From contig CAYRCC010000026.1 of assembly GCA_964422725.1 (NCBI GenBank), positions 1 through 27,394 on the forward strand: a stretch of DNA of 27,394 nt, given 5' to 3'. A program made the translations under genes and the position numbers. Positions 7,092 to 14,687 of this stretch are shown piece by piece (the stretch's first letter is position 1; each line of letters starts with the position of its first letter). The DNA is from CAKSNH01 sp964422725. Its GTDB lineage: Bacteria; Bacillota; Clostridia; UBA1381. Below the pieces are notes generated by a model, which was given only the letters and a program-made list of their open reading frames with translations, did not search any database and had not been told where the DNA came from.

Positions 7092-8330
7092 ATGAGAAGA
7101 GTTGTAGTGACAGGGTTAGGAGCGGTGACTCCAATCGGAAACGATACCGAGACTTTCTGGCAGGCAATAAAAGACGGTGTGTGCGGTATAGACAGAGTAT
7201 CGTTGTTTGATGCGTCGGGGTTTAAGTGTCAGGTTGCCGCTGAAGTTAAGAATTTTAATGCGGAGGACTTTATTGACAAAAAAGAGGCTCGCAGAATGGA
7301 CAAATATGCACAGTTTGCACTTTCCGGCGCGCTGATGGCATTTAACGATTCAAAGCTGGATATGGAAAAGGAAGATTCGTGGAGAGTCGGAGTTATAACA
7401 GGCTCGGGAATCGGCGGTATTGAAACATTGGAGCATCAGCATACAGCCATGAAAGAAAAAGGTGTGGGAAAGGTAAGTCCGTTCTTTATACCTATGATGA
7501 TTTCAAATATGGGTGCGGCACAGATTGCTATGAAGATTGGAGCAAGAGGTGTAAACCATAATGTAGTTTCAGCGTGCGCCTCGGGGACTCACGCTATCGG
7601 TGAGGCGTACAGACACATTAAATACGGTTCTAGCGACGTTGTTATTACCGGAGGTGCGGAAGCACCTATCACACCGTTGTCGTTTGCCGGTTTTTGCAGT
7701 ATGAAAGCAATGTCGACAAATAATGACAATCCTAAAAAAGCAAGCAGACCGTTTGATGCGGAACGTGACGGCTTTGTTATGGGTGAGGGCGCGGGATTTC
7801 TTGTGCTTGAAGAGCTGGAACACGCAAAGCGGCGAGGTGCAAACATTATTTGCGAAATGGTCGGTTACGGTGCTACAGATGATGCTTATCATATGACAAG
7901 CCCTATTCCGGGCGGTGAAGGCGGAGCAAAGGCTATGGAGTTTGCACTTGCCGATGCCGGGATTGAGCCTAAAGATGTTGATTATATAAACGCTCACGGT
8001 ACGTCGACGAACTATAATGATAAGTTTGAAACGATGGCTATCAAATCGGTGTTCGGTGAGGCGGCATATGACGTTGCGATAAGCTCGACAAAGTCTATGA
8101 CTGGACATTTGCTTGGTGCTGCCGGAGGAGTTGAGGCTATTATATGTGCCAAGTCTATACAAGAGGGGTATATACCGGCTACTATTAATTATGAAACTCC
8201 TGACCCTGAATGTGATTTGGATATTGTGCCTAATGAAGGCAGAAATACCGAGGTAAACTGCGCAATGTCCAATTCGTTGGGATTTGGCGGTCACAATGCG
8301 ACTATTGTGTTTAAGAAGTATACAGACTGA
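7092..8330 (+). CDS. fabF: 3-oxoacyl-ACP synthase II (FabF)
   Basis: FabF condenses acyl-ACP with malonyl-ACP in chain elongation. The 412-residue thiolase-fold enzyme starts MRRVVVTGLGAVTPIGND, the family hallmark. The nucleophile is C162 in VSACASGTHA, with the two catalytic histidines in NAHGTSTNYND and KSMTGHLLGAAG. The C-terminal NSLGFGGHNATIVFK loop is typical. The ATG 7092 has GGAGG at 7082-7086; an in-frame ATG at 7080 would precede that ribosome site and is rejected. It is the last gene of the operon, followed by a strong terminator. In many Clostridia accB-fabZ-accCDA follow fabF; here they do not, so dehydratase and carboxylase genes must lie elsewhere. Confidence 0.96.
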   Translation: MRRVVVTGLGAVTPIGNDTETFWQAIKDGVCGIDRVSLFDASGFKCQVAAEVKNFNAEDFIDKKEARRMDKYAQFALSGALMAFNDSKLDMEKEDSWRVGVITGSGIGGIETLEHQHTAMKEKGVGKVSPFFIPMMISNMGAAQIAMKIGARGVNHNVVSACASGTHAIGEAYRHIKYGSSDVVITGGAEAPITPLSFAGFCSMKAMSTNNDNPKKASRPFDAERDGFVMGEGAGFLVLEELEHAKRRGANIICEMVGYGATDDAYHMTSPIPGGEGGAKAMEFALADAGIEPKDVDYINAHGTSTNYNDKFETMAIKSVFGEAAYDVAISSTKSMTGHLLGAAGGVEAIICAKSIQEGYIPATINYETPDPECDLDIVPNEGRNTEVNCAMSNSLGFGGHNATIVFKKYTD

Positions 8331-8343
8331 TTGTTCTGAGGTG

Positions 8344-8371
8344 AAGGGCGGGATTTTTAATCCGCCCTTTT
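8344..8371 (+). terminator. intrinsic terminator of the fapR-fab operon
   Basis: AAGGGCGG pairs with CCGCCCTT, closed by GAT/AT and an AT loop with one bulged G, and the descending arm runs into TTTT at 8368-8371. It lies 14 bases after the fabF stop. Confidence 0.85.
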
Positions 8372-8398
8372 GTGGCATTTTAAAATTATGTATATATT
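8370..8398 (+). promoter_or_regulatory. weak candidate promoter for the rnc gene group
   Basis: TTGTGG (8370-8375) and TATATT (8393-8398) are 17 bases apart. The -35 matches consensus only at its TTG. A promoter is expected here because the fab terminator lies just before and rnc follows, but this particular assignment is tentative. Confidence 0.35.
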
Positions 8399-8422
8399 TT
8401 CCGGACAACCGAGGTTATTCAG

Positions 8423-8455
8423 TTTTTCGGAAAATGTATACAGATGTCCGAAAAA
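8423..8455 (+). repeat. inverted repeat in the rnc leader
   Basis: TTTTTCGGA (8423-8431) and TCCGAAAAA (8447-8455) are perfect 9-base arms with a 15-base loop. The TGTCCG of the right arm (8445-8450) could instead pair with CGGACA at 8402-8407, so two mutually exclusive stems are possible. It ends just before the rnc ribosome site. RNase III is known to cleave its own leader in E. coli; whether this stem serves that role is inference. Confidence 0.5.
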
Positions 8456-8472
8456 GAAAGGAAAATGGCAGT

Positions 8473-9150
8473 ATGACGGAATTTGAAGAAAAATTGGGAT
8501 ATACGTTTAAGAATAAAAAGCTGCTCGAAACAGCACTTACACACAGTTCTTATGCAAATGAAAAACGAAAAAGAAGTAACGAACGACTTGAGTTTTTGGG
8601 CGATTCTGTGCTGAGTCTTATTGTAAGCAGCTACATTTTCAAAAAGCTGAATAATGTAAACGAAGGCGAATTGACTAAAATTCGTGCCTCGTTGGTATGT
8701 GAACAGGCACTTGCGGAATTTTCAAAAAATATATCGCTGAACGAGTATATATTGCTCGGAAAAGGTGAGGAAATGAGCGGCGGCAGAAAACGTGCCTCTA
8801 TTATTTCCGATGCATTTGAGGCGGTGCTTGCGGCTATATATCTGGACGGCGGCATAAACGAGGCGACAAAATGGGTAATGAACGTAATGAAAGACAAGCT
8901 CTCTGAGGCACTTACGGGCAAAAATTACAAGGATTACAAGACTATGCTGCAAGAGGCAGTTCAGCATGGCGACTGCGGAAAAGTTACCTACAACACAATA
9001 AAGGAAACCGGACCGGACCATAACAAATATTTTGAGGTAGAAGTTTTAATTGACGGCAAGGTTGAAAATATGGGTGTGGGAGCAAGCAAGAAAGAGGCAG
9101 AACAGGACGCCGCAAAAAAAGCATTTGATAAAATTAAGGGGAAAGAATAA
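8473..9150 (+). CDS. rnc: ribonuclease III
   Basis: RNase III cleaves double-stranded RNA in rRNA maturation and in turnover of structured transcripts. The 225-residue protein has an N-terminal catalytic domain (1-150) with the signature ERLEFLGDSVL. Its acidic residues are E40, D44, D113 and E116 (SDAFEAVLAA). A C-terminal double-stranded RNA binding domain (about 155-222) ends in GASKKEAEQDAAKKAF. The ATG 8473 has AAAGG at 8457-8461; the open frame continues upstream to 8284 through the fab terminator, and that extension is spurious. Its TAA overlaps the ATG of the next gene (TAATG at 9148-9152), suggesting translational coupling. An inverted repeat in the leader may be self-regulatory. Confidence 0.96.
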   Translation: MTEFEEKLGYTFKNKKLLETALTHSSYANEKRKRSNERLEFLGDSVLSLIVSSYIFKKLNNVNEGELTKIRASLVCEQALAEFSKNISLNEYILLGKGEEMSGGRKRASIISDAFEAVLAAIYLDGGINEATKWVMNVMKDKLSEALTGKNYKDYKTMLQEAVQHGDCGKVTYNTIKETGPDHNKYFEVEVLIDGKVENMGVGASKKEAEQDAAKKAFDKIKGKE

Positions 9151-10157
9151 TGAGGACGTTCAATATTCCGATATTTGTACCCCACTTGGGCTGTCCGTTT
9201 GACTGTGTATTCTGCAATCAAAAACATATAACAGGCATACAGACTCCCGTAACGGCAGAGGAAGTAAAGAGCATAATAGATAGTCAGCTTAAAACTCTTC
9301 CGAATAATGACTGCTATATTGAGGCGGCATTTTTCGGCGGAAGTTTTACCGGAATTGATGCATACGAACAGGAACAGCTGCTTGCAAGTGCGTATGAATA
9401 CGTTAAACGCGGAAAAATAAACGGAATCAGGGTGTCCACACGCCCTGATTATATCAATACCGAGATTTTGGAACGGCTCGAAAAATACGCGGTTACAACA
9501 ATTGAGCTTGGCGTACAGTCGCTTGACGAGTCGGTGCTTAAGGCGGCAAACAGAGGGCATACGGCGAAAACCGTTGAAAATGCGGTTGAATGTATAAGAA
9601 AATATAATTTTAAGCTTGGTTTGCAGATGATGACAGGACTGCCGCAAGATACGAAAGAAAAATCGGTGGATACGGCAAAGAAAATCATAGAGCTTGCGCC
9701 TGATTTTGTGAGAATTTATCCGACGCTGGTAATCAAAAACACTTACCTTGAAACAATGTACCGAAACGGTGAGTACAGACCGCAGACGGTAGATGAGGCT
9801 GTTGCGGTATGCAAGGAACTGATGAAGCTGTTCAATGATGCAAATGTACCTATAATAAGAATCGCACTTATGACAACCGATGAAATATCGCCGAACGGCT
9901 CGGTAGTTGCCGGACCGTTTCACAGCGCGTTTCGCGAGCTTGTTGAGTCTGAACTGTATTACGATTTGATGAAAAGGGAATTTGAGAAAATGCGCGGCAA
10001 AAAAATTGAGATTTATGCAAACAGCCGCGAAATTTCAAAGGTTGTCGGAAATCGAAAGAGCAATGTCAGAAGGGCGTATGAGGAATTTGGAGTGCGTTTT
10101 AAGGTAATCGGAGATGCGAGTGTGGAAAAAGGCAAATTAGTGTGTAGAGAGGTGTAA
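9150..10157 (+). CDS. Elp3-like radical SAM protein, function unknown
   Basis: The N-terminus has a radical SAM iron-sulphur motif, CPFDCVFC, with cysteines at 15, 19 and 22. It is followed by the AdoMet-binding FFGGSFTGI (about 63-71) and the downstream elements VSTRPDYI, ELGVQSLDESVL and LQMMTGLPQDT. This order is typical of the Elongator protein 3/MiaB-like group. At 335 residues it lacks the C-terminal acetyltransferase (GNAT) domain of true Elp3, so a tRNA-acetylating role cannot be assumed. The C-terminal 80 residues are charged and not recognised. It overlaps the rnc stop by one base and precedes smc by a few bases; homologues in this position are common in Clostridia. The substrate is unknown; an RNA-related role is only a guess from context. 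Confidence 0.85.
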   Translation: MRTFNIPIFVPHLGCPFDCVFCNQKHITGIQTPVTAEEVKSIIDSQLKTLPNNDCYIEAAFFGGSFTGIDAYEQEQLLASAYEYVKRGKINGIRVSTRPDYINTEILERLEKYAVTTIELGVQSLDESVLKAANRGHTAKTVENAVECIRKYNFKLGLQMMTGLPQDTKEKSVDTAKKIIELAPDFVRIYPTLVIKNTYLETMYRNGEYRPQTVDEAVAVCKELMKLFNDANVPIIRIALMTTDEISPNGSVVAGPFHSAFRELVESELYYDLMKREFEKMRGKKIEIYANSREISKVVGNRKSNVRRAYEEFGVRFKVIGDASVEKGKLVCREV

Positions 10158-10161
10158 ACGG

Positions 10162-13100
10162 GTGTTTTTGAAAAAGATAGAGGCTCAGGGCTTTAAATCG
10201 TTTGCCGATAAGACTGTGCTTGAATTCGGTCAGGGTGCAACCGCTATTGTGGGTCCTAACGGTAGCGGGAAAAGTAATATTTCCGATGCAATACGCTGGG
10301 TTATGGGTGAAATGAGTGCCAAAACTCTCCGCGGTTCATCTATGCAGGACGTTATTTTTGCCGGCACTCAGACAAGAAAAGCCGTAAATTTTGCCGAGGT
10401 AAGTCTGGTGCTTGATAACAGCGCAAAAACGTTTCCGATAGATTTCGAGGAGGTTACCGTAACCAGACGCGTTTTTCGTTCCGGCGAGAGTGCGTATTAT
10501 ATAAATAAGGCGGCGTGCAGACTCAAAGACATACACGAGCTTTTTATGGATACCGGATTGGGACGTGACGGTTATTCGATTATCGGACAGGGAAGTGTGG
10601 CGCAGATTCTGTCTACAAAGGCAGAGGACAGGAGAAGTATATTTGAAGAGGCGGCGGGAATATCAAAGTATAAGCACAGGAAGGAAGAGTCGCAGAGAAA
10701 GCTTGAAACCGTAAACGAAAATCTTGTGCGTATCAATGACATTATAAATGAGCTTGAGGTACAGCTGAAACCGCTGTGTGAACAATCGGAAAAAGCAAAA
10801 AAATATCTGACTTTATTTGAAGAACACAAGACTCTTGATATAAGTGTTTCGCTCGGAAATTTGAAAAAAAGCGAAAAAAACGCAAGTGAAACGGAAAAGC
10901 TGTACAGCGGAGTGTGTGAACAGCTTGACGATATGCACGAAAAAGAGGGTGAGCTTGAGCACACCTTGTCGACACTGCACGAGCAGAGTAAGGAAAAAGA
11001 TGCGCTGAGAGAGCAGACACACGAAAAGCTTCGCGCGGCAGAGGTTGACGGTATGTCAAATAAAAGCAGTATTGCGCTTGCGGAAAATGATATAAAAAAC
11101 AACCGCGAAATGCTCGAACGTATTGACGTGGAAATTGCGGATCTGTATGCCGAAAACGATTTATCCGCCCAAACGGTTAAACAACTGGAAAATTCGATTT
11201 CGGAGAAAAATACGCAGATATCGGGTATTAACGCCGAGTTTAAAAGCATCAAAAATCAGCATACGGATATTGACGGTAAATTGACTGAATATCGGGAGCG
11301 GATTGACAATATGAAAAGCGATACTATTCAGCTTATGAATGAGGTGTCCTCGGCAAAGGCGAGTATGAGCGGAATAGATAATCTGCGCAGCAGCTTTTTA
11401 GAACGGCGCGAAGCTGTTGAGAAAGAATTGCAGAATCAAAACGATGACCTGTCAAGCACACAGAACGATATTGACAAAACCAACGCCGAAATTGAGGAAA
11501 AACACGCAAAGCTTACTGAAATGAAAGAACGACTTGAACGTTTCAATTCAAGGCTTGCAAAGGCGCAGAGCGAAGAAACGGAATATACGGCGAAAATAAA
11601 CAGTTTAAACATTGAGTACAATTCAAAAAGCTCAAAAAAACGTATGCTTTCGGATATGGAAAACGCGATGGACGGATATGCCGGAAGTGTAAAAGCGGTG
11701 CTAAGAGCGCAGGAACTTAAAAGCATTTCAATGTACGGTACGGTTTCAAGTCTGATTGAGGTTGAGAAAAAGTATGTAACCGCAATTGAAACCGCACTCG
11801 GCGGTGCTATGCAGAATATAGTTGTTGAAACCGAGCAGGATGCTAAAGCGGCTATTGCGTATTTGAAAAATACGCGTGGCGGCCGCGCCACATTTTTACC
11901 CGTTTCATCGGTAAACGGCAAAATCAACATTCCGGATTTGACAGCGTGCGCCGGATATATAGGTGTCGGGGCACAGCTGGTAAAGTGTAGTCCGAAATAT
12001 AACGGGATAGTTGCAAGTCTGTTGGGAAGAATTGCGGTTGTGGACAATATTGATAATGCAATTGCGATAAGCAGAAAGTTTGGATATAAATTCAGAATAG
12101 TAACGCTTGAGGGTGACGTGCTTAACAGCGGCGGTTCGATGTCGGGCGGAAGTACAAACAAGACCGGCGGTTTTCTGTCGAGAGCCTCGGAGATAAAAAC
12201 ACTTACGGCGGAAATTGCCGAAATTGCGGAAAATATTAAAAGTATATCGGTCAAGCGCGAAACAGCGCAGAACGATTTAGCCAATACAAAAAATCAGGTT
12301 GCCGCGTATACGTCGCTTGTGCGTGAGTATGAAGATGAGCTGCTGCGGCTTGAAAACACATCACTGCATTTGACACAGACGGTGGAAAACAGCAGTAAAC
12401 AGCGAATAATGCTCGGTAACGAGCTGAATCAGATTGAGCAGCAGCTTTCTGTGTCGAATGAAGAAGTGGGCAAGCTCATAAGCGAGATTTCGGCGAAAGA
12501 GGGCAAAATATCGTCGATAAATGCACAGATTGAAGAAACGGAAAAAAAGTACGCCGAAATATCGGAGCAAAAGGACAGAGAAGCTCAGCTTGTAATGGAC
12601 AAAACATTGCAGCTTAACGAGCTGAGAAAGGATATTGAGGTCATAAAGGATAAAATCGGCGACATATTATCCGGTATATCGTCAAATGAAGATAAAATCA
12701 AGCAAAAGAAAACCGATAAGGAAAATATACGTTTGCAGATTTTGAAATCGGAAAACGATATAAAAGATAAAAAGCAAAAAAGCGATGAGCTTAAAGCACT
12801 GTGTGAAGAATTGAAAAATGAAATTTCACAGCTAAACATTCAAAAGGAAAATGTGGCACAGCGTATGCGTGAGGTTCAAAACTCAAATAAGGAGCTTACC
12901 GATAAACTTCTGCTGTTGAAGGAAGAAAGTGCAAGGCTTGAAAGCCGCAAGGAAAAATATGCGGCAGAGCGTGAGGGTATAATCAATCGTTTGTGGGACG
13001 AATATGAGCTGACGTATTCGGATGCCGTTGAGGCGGCGAAAAAAAGCGGATTGTCCGATATCGACGAAAAAGAGGCGGCAAAGCGTGCCGCTGAACTTAA

Positions 13101-13734
13101 AACGCAGATAAAAGCGTTGGGACATATAAATGTTGATGCGATAGAGGAGTATAAAAACGTAAAGGAACGTTTTGAATTTTTATCGGTTCAAAAGAAGGAT
13201 TTGGACAGCTCAAAGGATAATTTGAATAAAATCATTGTATCTATGCAGGAATTGATGGAGGAGCATTTTGAAACGCAGTTTGCGGCGATAAACGAAAGTT
13301 TTCAGAATGTATTCGTTGAACTTTTCGGAGGCGGCAAGGGCAGATTGTATCTGTCAGAGCCTGACAATGTGCTTGAAAGCGGTATTGAAATCGAAGTACA
13401 ATTGCCTGGAAAAGGATTGCAGAATATTAATCTTTATTCGGGAGGCGAAAAATCATTTATAGCAATAGCAATGTTGTTTGCTATACTTGATGTCAAGCCG
13501 ACACCTTTTTGTATTCTGGACGAAATAGATGCGGCGCTTGACGATGTTAATGTATCGCGTTTTGCGACGTATTTGAAAAATTATTTATCGACGACGCAGT
13601 TTATAGTAATAACGCACAGGCGAGGTACTATGGAGGCGGCAAATGTATTGTACGGTGTTACGATGCAGGAAAAAGGAGTATCTAAACTGCTGTCATTGCA
13701 TATAGATGATGTAGCGGAAAATATGGCAAAATAA
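10162..13734 (+). CDS. smc: chromosome segregation ATPase SMC
   Basis: SMC dimers, with ScpA and ScpB, organise and segregate the chromosome. The 1190-residue protein has the full layout. The N-terminal head has Walker A GPNGSGKSN (31-39). A long coiled coil (about 165-500) follows, then the hinge (about 503-670, from GYAGSVKAVL to the glycine-rich GGSMSGGSTNKTGG). A second coiled coil (about 680-1010) leads to the C-terminal head with the ABC signature LYSGGEKS (S1093) and Walker B ILDEIDAALDD (D1120, E1121). The start is GTG 10162, behind AGAGAGGTG, giving the family-typical MFLKKIEAQGFKSFADK. The order rnc-smc-ftsY is a classic Firmicutes cluster. Nothing is truncated. Confidence 0.97.
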   Translation: MFLKKIEAQGFKSFADKTVLEFGQGATAIVGPNGSGKSNISDAIRWVMGEMSAKTLRGSSMQDVIFAGTQTRKAVNFAEVSLVLDNSAKTFPIDFEEVTVTRRVFRSGESAYYINKAACRLKDIHELFMDTGLGRDGYSIIGQGSVAQILSTKAEDRRSIFEEAAGISKYKHRKEESQRKLETVNENLVRINDIINELEVQLKPLCEQSEKAKKYLTLFEEHKTLDISVSLGNLKKSEKNASETEKLYSGVCEQLDDMHEKEGELEHTLSTLHEQSKEKDALREQTHEKLRAAEVDGMSNKSSIALAENDIKNNREMLERIDVEIADLYAENDLSAQTVKQLENSISEKNTQISGINAEFKSIKNQHTDIDGKLTEYRERIDNMKSDTIQLMNEVSSAKASMSGIDNLRSSFLERREAVEKELQNQNDDLSSTQNDIDKTNAEIEEKHAKLTEMKERLERFNSRLAKAQSEETEYTAKINSLNIEYNSKSSKKRMLSDMENAMDGYAGSVKAVLRAQELKSISMYGTVSSLIEVEKKYVTAIETALGGAMQNIVVETEQDAKAAIAYLKNTRGGRATFLPVSSVNGKINIPDLTACAGYIGVGAQLVKCSPKYNGIVASLLGRIAVVDNIDNAIAISRKFGYKFRIVTLEGDVLNSGGSMSGGSTNKTGGFLSRASEIKTLTAEIAEIAENIKSISVKRETAQNDLANTKNQVAAYTSLVREYEDELLRLENTSLHLTQTVENSSKQRIMLGNELNQIEQQLSVSNEEVGKLISEISAKEGKISSINAQIEETEKKYAEISEQKDREAQLVMDKTLQLNELRKDIEVIKDKIGDILSGISSNEDKIKQKKTDKENIRLQILKSENDIKDKKQKSDELKALCEELKNEISQLNIQKENVAQRMREVQNSNKELTDKLLLLKEESARLESRKEKYAAEREGIINRLWDEYELTYSDAVEAAKKSGLSDIDEKEAAKRAAELKTQIKALGHINVDAIEEYKNVKERFEFLSVQKKDLDSSKDNLNKIIVSMQELMEEHFETQFAAINESFQNVFVELFGGGKGRLYLSEPDNVLESGIEIEVQLPGKGLQNINLYSGGEKSFIAIAMLFAILDVKPTPFCILDEIDAALDDVNVSRFATYLKNYLSTTQFIVITHRRGTMEAANVLYGVTMQEKGVSKLLSLHIDDVAENMAK

Positions 13735-13747
13735 CGGAGGGAATTTT

Positions 13748-14659
13748 ATGGGTTTTTTTGATAAACTTAAACAAGGGCTTGCAAAGACGAGAACAGCAAT
13801 ATCGGAACAGGTAAATCAAGTATTTAAGGTGTTTGTAAAAGTTGACGAGGAACTTTTTGAGGAGCTTGAAGAAGCGTTGATTATGGCTGATATAGGTGTG
13901 GAAACGTCGGAATATATTATTGGTGAACTGCGCGACAGAGTAAAGACTAAGCGTATTACCGACGGAAATGATGTTAAGGAAGAGCTGAAAAAGATTATCA
14001 GCGAAATTTTGATGCAGCAGGATTGTGATATGCACCTTGAGAGCACGCCGTCAATTATATTGGTGATTGGTGTAAACGGAGTGGGAAAGACTACAAGTAT
14101 AGGCAAGATTGCCTCGTATTACAAAGCGCAGGGTAAAAAGGTTATGCTTGCGGCGGCGGATACATTCCGCGCGGCGGCTATTGACCAGCTTGATGTCTGG
14201 GCGAAACGCAGCGGCTGCGACATTATAAAGCATCAGGAAAACAGCGATCCGGCGGCGGTGGTTTTTGATGCGTGTAAGGCGGCAAAGGCAAGAGGAGCGG
14301 ATATTTTAATATGTGACACCGCCGGCAGACTACACAATAAGAAAAATCTTATGGACGAGCTTGCAAAAATTTCAAGAGTGATTGACCGCGAAATTCCCGA
14401 TGCCTCAAGGGAAACTCTGCTTGTGCTTGATGCGTCGACCGGTCAGAATGCGGTAAATCAGGCATCTATGTTTTCGGAGGCGGCAAGTATTAGCGGAATA
14501 ATCCTTACCAAGCTTGACGGAACCGCAAAAGGCGGTATAGTAATCTCAATAAGCCGTTCACAGCAAATGCCGGTTAAGTTTATTGGTGTCGGTGAGGGGA
14601 TAGACGATTTGCAGAAATTTGATCCGGCTGATTTCGCAAAAGCGTTGTTTGAAGAATAA
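13748..14659 (+). CDS. ftsY: signal recognition particle receptor FtsY
   Basis: FtsY is the membrane-associated receptor GTPase that docks SRP-ribosome complexes at the translocon. The 303-residue protein has the short-type N-terminus MGFFDKLKQGLAKTR without a long acidic domain, an NG-domain helical bundle (about 20-95) and the GTPase core. G1 is GVNGVGKTT (from residue 108). The DTFRAAAIDQL insertion-box helix, the G3 DTAGRLHNKKNL and the G4 TKLDGTAKGG (from 254) follow. The C-terminus KFIGVGEGIDDLQKFDPADF is diagnostic of FtsY over Ffh, which would carry a methionine-rich M domain. The ATG 13748 lies 13 bases after smc with GGAGGG at 13736-13741. Confidence 0.97.
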   Translation: MGFFDKLKQGLAKTRTAISEQVNQVFKVFVKVDEELFEELEEALIMADIGVETSEYIIGELRDRVKTKRITDGNDVKEELKKIISEILMQQDCDMHLESTPSIILVIGVNGVGKTTSIGKIASYYKAQGKKVMLAAADTFRAAAIDQLDVWAKRSGCDIIKHQENSDPAAVVFDACKAAKARGADILICDTAGRLHNKKNLMDELAKISRVIDREIPDASRETLLVLDASTGQNAVNQASMFSEAASISGIILTKLDGTAKGGIVISISRSQQMPVKFIGVGEGIDDLQKFDPADFAKALFEE

Positions 14660-14687
14660 ACTGTTGATAGAAGGTATAGGTGTGATT

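Noticed and set aside
7569..8408. Reverse-strand open frame of 279 codons opposite fabF
   Set aside because: Composition is Ser/Cys/Arg/His-rich with no family resemblance, and it lies fully antisense to a clear fabF.
8284..8472. Upstream extension of the rnc reading frame
   Set aside because: It runs through the end of fabF and the operon terminator; RNase III begins at ATG 8473.
8988..9923. Reverse-strand open frame of 311 codons opposite rnc and the radical SAM gene
   Set aside because: Rich in Cys, Tyr, His and Arg with no recognisable motif, and antisense to two well-supported genes.
14619..14687. Extension of the UPF0182 protein into ftsY
   Set aside because: It overlaps the ftsY C-terminus, has no ribosome site and adds a sequence unlike the family.
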